Shown in pieces: positions 18,301-25,724 of a stretch of DNA of 64,000 bases. Source of the stretch: Sorangium aterium. GTDB taxonomy: Bacteria; Myxococcota_A; Polyangia; Polyangiales; Polyangiaceae. The notes under the pieces are model-generated. The model was not told the origin of the DNA, made no database searches, and worked only from the letters and a program-made list of their open reading frames with translations. Both the position numbers and the translations under genes were made by a program. Numbering within the stretch: position 1 is the stretch's first letter; each line of letters begins with the position of its first letter. The DNA lies in NCBI RefSeq assembly GCF_028368935.1, contig NZ_JAQNDK010000003.1:1240001-1304000 (forward strand), read 5' to 3'.

Positions 18301-18815
18301 CGATAGCGAACGCGGACGACAATTGCCCGCTGATCGTGAATGCCCAGCAGGAAGACGCCGACGGCGACCGCCACGGCGACGTCTGCGACAATTGCCCGCT
18401 CCTCGCGAACCCTGGGCAGGAAGACACGAACGGCGATGATCTCGGCGATGCCTGCGATCCCGACGGCGACGGTGAGGTGACCGAGACCGACAACTGCCCG
18501 AGCGTGGCGAACCCCGAGCAGACCGACACGGACAAGGACGGCGTGGGCGATGCTTGCGAGACGCCGGATACGACCAGCGGCGGCGGCGGAGGGGCCGGGG
18601 GAGCGGGCGGCGCTGGCGGCATGGGCGGCGCCGGCGGTGAGGCCGTGACGACGACGACGGCGACGAGCGGCGGCGGGACGTCGCCCGATTTCCAAGGCGG
18701 CTGCGACTGCCGCATGGGACGTACGCCGATGCCCCGGGAGGCGTGGGGGATGCTGCTGATCCTCGCCGCCGTGCTCCGGCGGGGAGGCCGGCGGCAGCCG
18801 CGACGGGCGGCGTGA
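15330..18815 (+). CDS. Giant thrombospondin type 3 repeat surface protein
   Basis: The preferred start is ATG 15330 (GGAGGAG just upstream, then a normal signal peptide ending PASA), giving 1161 residues. The mature protein is a rod of 30 Cys-containing thrombospondin type 3 units of the form 'DGDGxGDACDNCPxxxNxxQ' (about residues 45-1080). A short break (EEAALRTDPTSVDSDGD) replaces the Cys units after the 24th. Such Asp-rich repeats bind many Ca2+ ions and stiffen. After a Gly-rich linker the C-terminus reads GGCDC, a hydrophobic segment and an Arg-rich end: a MYXO-CTERM-like sorting tail. It is likely a calcium-stiffened stalk on the cell surface. Confidence 0.85.
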   Translation: MTFPALPWMSRHLAHAGAARRGILPLLAGLLALVALAPRPASATLWDTDNDEVANAVDNCPGVSNRSQYDGDGDGLGDACDDDDDNDGISDDADLDDDNDGLADTADKCPTIPTPMAADPDADSDNDGVPNVCDNCDTDRNEDQLDSDSDGRGNICETDNDADGDTDFNDNCLNVSNADQRNADGDNYGDVCDNCPGASNNDQRDRDNDGVGDDCDNCANAPNTDQHNPDGDLFGDVCDNCPDAANTNQNDRDHDGIGDACDNCPDSATTNQADGDGDGVGDACDNCPDTPNRGQEDVDHDGVGDACDNCRDRANTDQANRDGDTVGDACDNCPGSRNDDQVDDDRDGTGDACDNCLGRQNDQQNEDGDAFGNACDLCPYVATLTQVDTDGDGFGDACDNCPRLITANQADGDGDNVGNACDNCPEVANADQIDSDGDGLGNACDNCASIANAGQLDDDHDGVGNVCDNCPSTPNRPSGTNAQDDSDGDRIGDACDNCPTTANASQTNTDAATGDTLGDACDDDDDADGVPDTADNCPTEPNTSQRNTDRNLPGGDALGDACDNDDDADGVPDATDNCPLQRNLDQTNTDEDLTDGDGFGDACDDDDDADGVPDVNDNCVTTPNSAQANTDLHLPGGDALGDACDTDDDADGVPDAADNCQFAPNSTQINTDQSLAGGDALGDACDTDDDADGVPDATDNCITTPNPGQENNPKNGPEDALGDACDDDDDNDRVLDVDDNCQYDINTNQVNTDRAHGDGDDAGDVCDDDDDDDLLTDAEEAALRTDPTSVDSDGDTIGDFEEVLNRDNPADPVNNTDDDAFIDAVDPDSDGDEVLDSEEAGDALLNTPAVDTDGDGTPDYRDTDSDDDGVLDGDDNCRLMQNPPPAPGEPQVDTDGDGKGDVCDGDSDNDGKLDVDDNCPSVANAGQEDADRDGTGDACDPDGDPDADGVINDDDNCDFAANPPPAPGEPQSDLDNDGLGDPCDDDADGDSIANADDNCPLIVNAQQEDADGDRHGDVCDNCPLLANPGQEDTNGDDLGDACDPDGDGEVTETDNCPSVANPEQTDTDKDGVGDACETPDTTSGGGGGAGGAGGAGGMGGAGGEAVTTTTATSGGGTSPDFQGGCDCRMGRTPMPREAWGMLLILAAVLRRGGRRQPRRAA
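15480..18560 (+). repeat. DNA-level repeat array of the type 3 units
   Basis: The coding DNA is itself a long degenerate tandem array. The core GGCGACGCGTGCGACAACTG recurs with small changes, mostly 60-100 bases apart. The uniform codon choice suggests recent internal duplication. Confidence 0.8.
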
Positions 18816-18935
18816 TTCCACGCCGCGGAAACTGGGCTCTGGCGATCAGCTGAGATATACGCCCGGCGAGGCGCGGCGGCTCCTCGTCGACGCAGCCGTC
18901 CGATATCGTCAATCTTGGTTAGCGAGGCGCAGCTC

Positions 18936-19053
18936 CGTGTGATACGGGCTCAGCCGCCATTCAGGCGAATGAGGCGTACGAAAGTACGCCGCAGCCGCCC
19001 AACGAGGCGGATGAGCCCGCAGCGCACGAAGATGCGCCCCGTTAACTACGGAG
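18936..19053 (+). repeat. Structured repeat, copy 1 (putative RNA element)
   Basis: A 118-nt element between the thrombospondin-3 gene and a lipoprotein gene, with a second 118-nt copy at 24473-24590. The copies share long blocks, including GGGCTCAGCCGCC and GATGAGCCCGCAGCGCACGA. A closing stem pairs CGGGCTCA (18945-18952) with TGAGCCCG (19012-19019). Inside it is a perfect 7-bp hairpin GGCGTAC/GTACGCC with a GAAA tetraloop (18973-18990). A second hairpin GCGCA/TGCGC (19022-19037) follows. It ends 17 nt before the start codon of the next gene. It could be a cis-regulatory leader, small RNA or palindromic mobile repeat. Confidence 0.6.
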
Positions 19054-19070
19054 CTTCAAGGAGGACCCTC

Positions 19071-19706
19071 ATGCAGGCATCTCGGTGGATCGCGGTGTGG
19101 ATGGCGATGGGCGCATTCGTCATCGCCGGTACGGGCGCGGGATGCGGCGATGACGAGACCACGGGGGGCGCGACGACCTCGAGCTCGACGACGACCACCA
19201 CCACGGGTGACGGCAGCACGAGCAGCGCGGGAACAGGCGGCTCCGGCGGCGCGGGAACAGGCGGCTCCGGCGGCGCGGGAACAGGCGGCTCCGGCGGCAC
19301 GGGAACGGGCGGCTCCGGCGGTGCGGAAACAGGCGGCGCGGGAGCGGGCGGCTCCGGCGGCGCCGGCGGCACATCGGCCGAGAGCTTCAACTTCACCCTC
19401 CGCGGCACCGGTTACGTTCCCGCCTACACCGCTGGCGACATGGTCTACGTGGCCGTCGTCGCCGCCGGGGACGCCGCGCCGGCCCTGAGCGCTTCGGACG
19501 CGATCGAGGCCGACGGCACGTTCACCGTGACGGGGCAGATACCCGGCGACAAAGCGTACAAGATGCACTGGTACGTGGACCTTTCCCAGAATGGGACTTG
19601 CGACGCAGCTCCCACGGATCACGTCTGGACACAGGACATCCCCACCGTCACGGCGGATATCACGCGCAGCGTCGTACCCAACAGCGCCTTCGGCGACTGT
19701 CCGTGA
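19071..19706 (+). CDS. Small lipoprotein with Gly-rich linker
   Basis: The start at ATG 19071 is fixed by AAGGAGG at 19058-19064, giving 211 residues. The signal peptide ends GTGAGC, a lipobox-like site. A Thr/Ser tract is followed by repeats of GTGGSGGA (tandem 24-bp DNA units) as a spacer. The C-terminal ~105 residues form a compact domain (FNFTLRGTGYVPAYTAGDMV through PNSAFGDCP) with two cysteines, probably all-beta. I do not recognise the family. The layout suggests a lipid-anchored domain held away from the membrane. The structured repeat copy 1 lies immediately upstream in its probable leader. Confidence 0.65.
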   Translation: MQASRWIAVWMAMGAFVIAGTGAGCGDDETTGGATTSSSTTTTTTGDGSTSSAGTGGSGGAGTGGSGGAGTGGSGGTGTGGSGGAETGGAGAGGSGGAGGTSAESFNFTLRGTGYVPAYTAGDMVYVAVVAAGDAAPALSASDAIEADGTFTVTGQIPGDKAYKMHWYVDLSQNGTCDAAPTDHVWTQDIPTVTADITRSVVPNSAFGDCP

Positions 19707-19918
19707 GGCGCCGCGCGCGGCGATCCCATAGCCGTTGAATCTCCCTGGCGCGTCGCGCGCCCTCTGCGCACCGTCGTCCCGTGGCCACCCCGGTGGCAAA
19801 GTCAAACGCGGCGAGAGCGCGGGGCGCTGACCGCCACCTGGACCTCGCCCAGGATCGCCGCGGCCAGGGAAGGCGGATGTTGCCCGCCGCCTCACCCGCC
19901 CGCTATCGTGCCCGGCCG

Positions 19919-21757
19919 ATGAGGCCTTCCTCCGTCGCAGCAGTCGCGTCCACGGCCGTCCTCATGACGCTCGCCGGCGCCTCGCGCGGTCAATCCACCG
20001 GCGGGTTCTCCCTCGACCGGTTCGAGCCGGCGCCCGCTGGAGACGCCTTCTTCGGCGTGCCCTCTCCGGCCGCTCCCGGCCACCTCGCGCCGCGCGCGTA
20101 CGTGATGCTCGATTACGCCCACCGCCCCATCCACACCAGCGGCGACACCCCCGTCGACCTCGTCTCCTCGCAGACGTTCCTCCGCCTCGACGCCTCGCTC
20201 GCGCTGTGGGATCGCCTGCTGCTCTCGATCGACGCCCCCCTCGCCGTCGCGCAAGGGGGCGACGATCCAGGCATCCCCGGCGTCGAGTTCACCGAGCTGA
20301 CGGCCCCCGAGCTCGGCGACCTCCGCTTCGGCGCGCGCCTCCGCGTGCTCGGGAAAGACGCAGGCCCGTTCCAGCTCGGCATCGGCGGCTACCTGTTCGC
20401 GCCCACCGGCTCGCCGGCGCAGTACACCGGCGACGCCGAGGCCCGCGGCGCCGTCCACGCGAGCCTCGGCGGGCGCGTCGGCTCGGCGGAGTCGTCGCTC
20501 GGCTTCCTGTGGAGCGCGAGCGGCGGCGTCGAGCTCGGTGGCGGCCCCAACCGGCCGCAGCGGCTCACGTTCGGCGGCGCCGCGGGGCTCCTGATCGGCG
20601 GCGATCTCCTCCAGCTCGGCGCCGAGGCGTACGGCGGGGCGCCGCTCGGCGAGGAGCTCCTGCTCTCGAGCACGCCGGTGCAGCGCGACCAGGCGAGCGT
20701 CAACGCCGAGCTGCTCTTCGGCGCCAAGCTGCGCGTCCTCGACGGCCTCACGTTCGGCGCCGCGGTCGGGCCGGGCCTGACGAACGCCATCGGCACACCG
20801 CCGGTCCGCGCGGTCGGCATGGTCGGCTGGACGCCGCTGCCGAAGCCGGCCCCGGAGCGCGCTCAGACCGCCGCCGTCGCGGGCGACAAGGACGACGACG
20901 GCATCAACGACGACATCGACGCCTGCCCCGACGTGAAGGGCGATCCGTCGCCCGATCGCGCGAAGGACGGATGTCCTCCGGCGGATCGCGACGGGGACAC
21001 GGTGCTCGACATCGACGACGCGTGCCCGACCACCCCGGGCGCCCGCAGCGCCGACGCCACGCAGAACGGCTGCCCCGAAGACTCGGACGACGATGGCTTC
21101 CACGACGGCATCGACGCCTGCCCCACCGTGCGCGGCGGGGCGAGCGACGACCCGAAGAAGGTCGGCTGCCCTGGCGACGCGGACGGCGATGGCATCGCCG
21201 ACGCCTCGGACGCCTGCCCCAAGGTCAAGGGACCGGCGAACCGGGACCCGAAGCAGAACGGCTGCCCCGACGATCCGGATGGAGACGGCGTCCGCGGCGC
21301 CGCGGACGCCTGCCCGAACGAGCGGGGGCCCTCCGACCCCGATCCACGACAGAACGGCTGCCCCAGGTTCGTTCGCGTCAACACCGACGAGATCAAGACG
21401 TCCAAGCCGGTGCAGTTCGTCGTCTACGGCAAGACGCGCACGGAGACGGTCGATCCCATCTCCGACGAGATCCTGTACGAGGTGCGCGACGCCATCCAGC
21501 AGAGCCCGGACATCGAGCTCATCGAGGTGCAAGGCCACACCGACGACAACGGGACCGAGGAGTACAACCTCCGCCTGTCGCAGCAGCGCGCGGACGCGGT
21601 CCTCTCGTGGCTCGTGGCCGCCGGGGTGCCCCGGGAGAAGCTCGTCGCCAAGGGCTACGGCTTCGAGCAGCCGCTCGGGGACAACCGCGTCAAGACAGGG
21701 CGCCAGAAGAACCGCCGCGTGCAGTTCGTGATCGTCAAGCGCAAGGGAAAGCCCTAG
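19919..21757 (+). CDS. OmpA-family outer-membrane protein with type 3 repeats
   Basis: ATG 19919 gives 612 residues and a clean signal peptide (VLMTLAGASRGQS). Residues ~30-310 look like an outer-membrane beta-barrel. Residues ~320-490 hold five thrombospondin type 3-like units (DKDDDGINDDIDACPDVKGD and similar, each ending NGCP). Residues ~495-612 form an OmpA/MotB peptidoglycan-binding domain: VQGHTDDNGTEEYNLRLSQQ, RADAVLSWLV and NRRVQFVIV. Family knowledge says the OmpA domain grips peptidoglycan and the Ca2+-binding repeats act as a periplasmic spacer. It is probably a structural link between outer membrane and cell wall. Confidence 0.85.
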   Translation: MRPSSVAAVASTAVLMTLAGASRGQSTGGFSLDRFEPAPAGDAFFGVPSPAAPGHLAPRAYVMLDYAHRPIHTSGDTPVDLVSSQTFLRLDASLALWDRLLLSIDAPLAVAQGGDDPGIPGVEFTELTAPELGDLRFGARLRVLGKDAGPFQLGIGGYLFAPTGSPAQYTGDAEARGAVHASLGGRVGSAESSLGFLWSASGGVELGGGPNRPQRLTFGGAAGLLIGGDLLQLGAEAYGGAPLGEELLLSSTPVQRDQASVNAELLFGAKLRVLDGLTFGAAVGPGLTNAIGTPPVRAVGMVGWTPLPKPAPERAQTAAVAGDKDDDGINDDIDACPDVKGDPSPDRAKDGCPPADRDGDTVLDIDDACPTTPGARSADATQNGCPEDSDDDGFHDGIDACPTVRGGASDDPKKVGCPGDADGDGIADASDACPKVKGPANRDPKQNGCPDDPDGDGVRGAADACPNERGPSDPDPRQNGCPRFVRVNTDEIKTSKPVQFVVYGKTRTETVDPISDEILYEVRDAIQQSPDIELIEVQGHTDDNGTEEYNLRLSQQRADAVLSWLVAAGVPREKLVAKGYGFEQPLGDNRVKTGRQKNRRVQFVIVKRKGKP

Positions 21758-21988
21758 CGGGCAAGCGGCGGCGGGCGGCGGTGTGGTGCAACGACCACGA
21801 CAACGAGCGACACAACGCCCAAGACACCACAAATCCCGACAGCCGCCCAGACGCGCAGACGCCGATACCTCGCAGTCCAGGGCGATCGCAGCGTCGCGGC
21901 ACGTCATGCTGCGCCGCGCCCGCAGGCGCCTCCGCCATCACCCGACCCCCGGCCGTGACCGTTCCCTGACGGCCATGGACGGGCGCGT

Positions 21989-23521
21989 GTGTCACCTTAT
22001 CGAATGCTCCATACGGTGGCGATCTCAGATATCCATCTTTGCGAGCTCGAGCCGGGTGACGGCCTGTGGATGCGCTACCGCCAGGCTCCTTACTCCCCCG
22101 ACAGCGAGGTCGCGGCGATGCTGGACGCGCTCCGGGACGAGATGAGGCAGGGCACGGCGCGCGGCGCCGGGCGCGATGAGCTCACGCTCGTGCTCAACGG
22201 CGACGTCTTCGACTTCGATGCGCCGCGCGTGATCGATCAGCAGAGCGTCTTTCACGATCTCCCCCGCAGCGCCGAGCACGCGGTCCCTGCGATGGCGGCG
22301 ATCCTCGCGGATCACCCGGTGTTCATCGAGGCGCTCGGCCGCGTCGTCGCGGACGGGCACACCGTCGTGTTCATCTCCGGCAACCACGACGTCCAGCTCA
22401 CGTTGCCCGAGGTGCGCGACCTGGTCCGGGCCCGCGTCGTCGAGGCGGCGCTCGCGGCGCTGGGCGACGCGTCGCTCTCCGGCGCCCCGCACGCGCGCGC
22501 GGCGCTGGGCGCGCGCGTCGTGTTTCGCGCGTGGTTCCACAAGACGCCCGACGGCATCATCGTGGAGCACGGCAACCAGTACGACGCCTATTGCAGCTAC
22601 CGGTACCCCATGGTCCCGTTCGGGCGGAAACCGGGCGAGATCCAGCCCACCATGGGCTCGCTCGTGTGCCGGCTGCTCGTGTCGCGGATGGGCTACTTCA
22701 ACCCGCACGTGGACTCCTCGTTCATGCTGTCCGCGTTCGGGTACCTCGCGCACTGGGCGCGTTACTACATGTTCTCCGGCCGCTCGCTCGCGGGGGCGTG
22801 GGCGCTCGGCGCGCTCCGCACGCTCGTCGAGCTCGTGCGCCGGCGCGAGCCGGAGCGGCGCGCTCGCCTGCGCGAGAGCCTCGCCGCCGCGGCGCAGGAG
22901 ACGGGCGCCCCGCTCCGCGCCGTGGCCCGTCACGCCCGCCTGTTCGCGCCCCCGGCCGAGGATCGGCTGGGGCTCGTCGCGCGCGAGCTGTGGCTCGATC
23001 GGGCCGCGCTGGGGCTGCTCGCGGTCGCGGTGGCGCTCGTGTGGCTGCTGCTCGCCCCGCTCTGGCTCGCGCCGGCGGCGCTCGTCGCGCCGGCGGCGCT
23101 CATCGTCTATGAGCGCCTCGTGCCGAAGCTCCCGCTCGACGCGACGTGGCAGCGCGTCAGTCGCGCCGCGCGCCAGGTCGCCCGCGCCCATCGCGCCAGA
23201 GCGGTCGTCTTCGGTCACACGCACACGCCCGAGGGCACCTGGGAGGGCGGGCTGTTCTTCGGCAACACCGGCTCATGGTCCGCCGCCTTCGAGGACGTGG
23301 CCTGCACGAAGCCGGTCTTCGCCGCGCGCCCCCTGGTCTGGCTGAGATCCGAGCCGGGGGCGGGCAGCGCCGCGCGCCTCTCGGGAGGCCTCGTGACCTG
23401 GAAGAACGGCCGCTTCGAGGCCCTCGCGGCCAGCGTACCGCCCCCTGCCGGGCAGCGCAGCGAGCCGCAGGGCGCCCATCCGGCTCTCCAGTCGCCCGCG
23501 ACCGCTGCGCTGCGCACCTGA
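21989..23521 (+). CDS. Metallophosphoesterase with C-terminal membrane segments
   Basis: A 510-residue protein starting at GTG 21989 (ATG 22004 is also in frame). Calcineurin-like motifs are in order: AISDIHLCE near the N-terminus, LVLNGDVFDFD, FISGNHDVQL, VEHGNQYD and a late VVFGHTHTPEG at about residue 410. The last two metal-binding motifs are separated by an insert of ~210 residues holding two adjacent hydrophobic segments (~340-380), so the active-site half is interrupted by a membrane hairpin. This is unlike the phosphoesterase at 2448-4058, whose membrane segments are N-terminal. Substrate unknown; UDP-diacylglucosamine-type hydrolases share the fold but are shorter. Confidence 0.75.
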   Translation: MSPYRMLHTVAISDIHLCELEPGDGLWMRYRQAPYSPDSEVAAMLDALRDEMRQGTARGAGRDELTLVLNGDVFDFDAPRVIDQQSVFHDLPRSAEHAVPAMAAILADHPVFIEALGRVVADGHTVVFISGNHDVQLTLPEVRDLVRARVVEAALAALGDASLSGAPHARAALGARVVFRAWFHKTPDGIIVEHGNQYDAYCSYRYPMVPFGRKPGEIQPTMGSLVCRLLVSRMGYFNPHVDSSFMLSAFGYLAHWARYYMFSGRSLAGAWALGALRTLVELVRRREPERRARLRESLAAAAQETGAPLRAVARHARLFAPPAEDRLGLVARELWLDRAALGLLAVAVALVWLLLAPLWLAPAALVAPAALIVYERLVPKLPLDATWQRVSRAARQVARAHRARAVVFGHTHTPEGTWEGGLFFGNTGSWSAAFEDVACTKPVFAARPLVWLRSEPGAGSAARLSGGLVTWKNGRFEALAASVPPPAGQRSEPQGAHPALQSPATAALRT

Positions 23522-23660
23522 CGCGCGTAACGCGGATGACGCACGCGCCCAAGCAGGCCGGCGCTCTTCGCCCGAATTGAGCGCCTTCCTGACTTGCGCG
23601 AGGCGTCCCGCCGCTGGATGCTCCGGGCATCGACACGCGTCCCGCTGACGAGGAAGCTCT

Positions 23661-24434
23661 GTGAACCCCCCGCTCCATATCGAAGCCGCCGGTGAAAGCG
23701 ACGTTGGCCACCAGCGCGAGCACAACGAGGACAGCTTCGCGGTCGATCTGGATCTCGGCCTCTTCGTCGTCGCGGACGGCATCGGCGGCGCCGCCGGTGG
23801 GGAGGTCGCGTCGCGGATGGCGGTCGACATCGTGCGCTCGTACTGCAAGGACGGCGAGGGCGAGATCACCCAGCCGACGGGGTACGACGAGGAGGTGACG
23901 CCCCTCGAGCTGCGCCTGGTCTCGTCCATCTGGCGCGCCAACGAGCGCATCTTCGAGGTCGGGCAGCGCGACCCGCTCTGCTACGGCATGGGGACGACGT
24001 TCGCGGGCGTCTACGTCGACGGGAGCTCGGCGTGCATCGCGCACGTCGGCGACAGCCGCGTCTACCGCTACCGAAAGCACAGGCTGGAGCGGCTGACCGA
24101 GGATCACTCGCTCTGGAACGAGCACCTGCACAGCGGCGAGCAGCTGCCGGACGATGTGGATCCTCTGCTCGCCCGCAACGTCGTGACGCGCGCGCTCGGG
24201 ATGGGGAAGACCGTCGACGTGGCCACGCGCGTCGAGCGGCCCGAGGCCGGAGATCTGCTGCTGATCTGCTCCGACGGGCTCTCCGGCCCGGTCTCCGAGC
24301 CGGAGATCGCCGAGCTGCTCGCGCAGGAGAGCGACCTCGCCGCGACGGCGCGGTCCCTCATCGACCGCGCCAACCAGCACGGCGGCCCCGACAACGTCAC
24401 GTGCGTGCTCGTGCGGTGGAACGCCGGCGGCTGA
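23661..24434 (+). CDS. PP2C-family Ser/Thr protein phosphatase
   Basis: A 257-residue protein starting at GTG with GAGGAAG upstream. It contains the PPM signature motifs: HQREHNEDSF, LFVVADGIGGAAGGEVAS, GMGTTFAGVY, HVGDSRVYRYR, LTEDHS, LLICSDGLSG and GGPDNVT, with the metal-binding Asp residues present. Length and motif order match stand-alone bacterial PP2C enzymes (Stp/PrpC type). These dephosphorylate targets of Hanks-type kinases, so it is a plausible partner for the kinases at 7580 and 49422, though it is not next to either. It is followed by the second structured repeat copy. Confidence 0.92.
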   Translation: MNPPLHIEAAGESDVGHQREHNEDSFAVDLDLGLFVVADGIGGAAGGEVASRMAVDIVRSYCKDGEGEITQPTGYDEEVTPLELRLVSSIWRANERIFEVGQRDPLCYGMGTTFAGVYVDGSSACIAHVGDSRVYRYRKHRLERLTEDHSLWNEHLHSGEQLPDDVDPLLARNVVTRALGMGKTVDVATRVERPEAGDLLLICSDGLSGPVSEPEIAELLAQESDLAATARSLIDRANQHGGPDNVTCVLVRWNAGG

Positions 24435-24472
24435 CGCGGCAGACAGCGCCGCGCCAGAGCGGGATGCAGGCT

Positions 24473-24590
24473 CGTGTGAACCGGGCTCAGCCGCCGGGCA
24501 AGCGAGTGAGGCGCGCGAAGGTAGGCCTCGACGAGCCGAACGACGGGGATGAGCCCGCAGCGCACGACGATGCGCCCTGCTCTACGGGAG
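24473..24590 (+). repeat. Structured repeat, copy 2 (putative RNA element)
   Basis: A second 118-nt copy of the element at 18936-19053, same strand. The closing stem CGGGCTCA (24482-24489) with TGAGCCCG (24550-24557) and the 3' hairpin GCGCA/TGCGC (24560-24575, six-base loop) are conserved exactly. The inner hairpin differs: GAGGC (24508-24512) pairs with GCCTC (24525-24529), so an inner stem persists with different sequence. It sits between convergent genes and overlaps the last 9 bases of the imelysin gene, so here it would lie in a 3' untranslated region. Confidence 0.6.
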
Positions 24591-25643
24591 CGTCTTGAGC
24601 CGGAGCAGATCGGCGGACCTCGTCATGTCGCTGGCGAGCGTGCCCGGGGTCGCGTCGTCGCTCTCGTGCTCCACGAGCGAGAACAGCCTCCCGAACGGCG
24701 TCGCGAGCTGCTCGTCGGTCGGCTCCGCCTCGCTCCACCCCTCCGGAAGCGGCGGCAGCGCGTCGCCTTCGATCGCGTCGTACGCGCTCGACAGCCGCTC
24801 GAAGCCGTCGAGCACCGCCTTGTCGACCTCCGCGCCTTCGGCGCCCTTGGTCAGGATCCACGGCTGGAAGGCCTCGTAGGTCGCCACGCCGGCCGCGACG
24901 TTCGCGCGCATGTCGGCGAGCGTGTACTGCGCGTAGCGCGACTCCTCCTCTCCGGTCGCCGCCTTGCTTGTCTTCTCCACCTGCTCCGCGATCGAGGCGA
25001 TGACCCCGCGGTAGGCCGACGGCGCGTCGAGCGCCAGCGAGCGGAAATCCGATTGCATCTTCGCCGCGTCGGCCGCGAGGCGCGCGCAGAGCTCGTCCTT
25101 GAACGAGGCGGCCTCGGCCTCGGTGGCAGGGAAGGCGGCCTCGCTGTAGTTGTCGAGCTCGGACTCGAAGGCGAGGACGGGCTCCGGGATCGCGTCGGCC
25201 CAGAGGATGCGCTCGATGGCGTGCACGCCGGTCACCCCCTCACCGTCGAAGAGGTCGTCGTCGGCCTCGACCTCGATGAACGCGTCGTAGCGGGCATCCG
25301 TCGAGTAGTCGAGATCCGGAAAGACGACCGCGATGGCTCCTTCGATGCTCTCGTAGGCTTGCCGTGCCTTCTTCCACTCGGCCTTCATGGCATCGACGGC
25401 CTCCTTGTCGCTCGTCGCGCTCCACCCGTCGGCATCTGGCGCGGGCGCGGCCGCCTGAAGCGCAGCCGTGGCGGCGGCGAACTGGTCGATGTTGCCCTGG
25501 ATGAAGGTCTTCACGTCGGACACGGCCTGCTGCTCGTACTCCGCGTCGGTGAGCAGCGTCTCGTTGTCGCTTCCACACGCAGGAAGCGAGAGGGCGGCGG
25601 CGGCGATGGCCAGACCGGACCGCAAGCGGGCGGGGATGTGCAT
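24582..25643 (-). CDS. Imelysin-family (M75) iron-linked lipoprotein
   Basis: The start at ATG 25643 has AAGGAG ten bases upstream, giving 353 residues. The signal peptide ends SLPACGS, a lipobox. The mature domain carries the imelysin GxHxxE signature in GVTGVHAIERILWADA (about residue 135) and the long helical bundle of the family. Imelysin proteins (IrpA, EfeO-type) are periplasmic or outer-membrane factors of iron or metal uptake; no protease activity is established for most. The di-heme oxidoreductase gene lies just upstream on the same strand, a known pairing, so the two probably form an operon. Confidence 0.85.
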   Translation of the reverse strand: MHIPARLRSGLAIAAAALSLPACGSDNETLLTDAEYEQQAVSDVKTFIQGNIDQFAAATAALQAAAPAPDADGWSATSDKEAVDAMKAEWKKARQAYESIEGAIAVVFPDLDYSTDARYDAFIEVEADDDLFDGEGVTGVHAIERILWADAIPEPVLAFESELDNYSEAAFPATEAEAASFKDELCARLAADAAKMQSDFRSLALDAPSAYRGVIASIAEQVEKTSKAATGEEESRYAQYTLADMRANVAAGVATYEAFQPWILTKGAEGAEVDKAVLDGFERLSSAYDAIEGDALPPLPEGWSEAEPTDEQLATPFGRLFSLVEHESDDATPGTLASDMTRSADLLRLKTLP

Positions 25644-25724
25644 GATGTTCGAGCTCCTTGTCACCGCTCGCGCGGGGCGAGCGCGCGATGTGGATTGGTG
25701 CGCGTGCGTCGCGGTGGACGTCGA

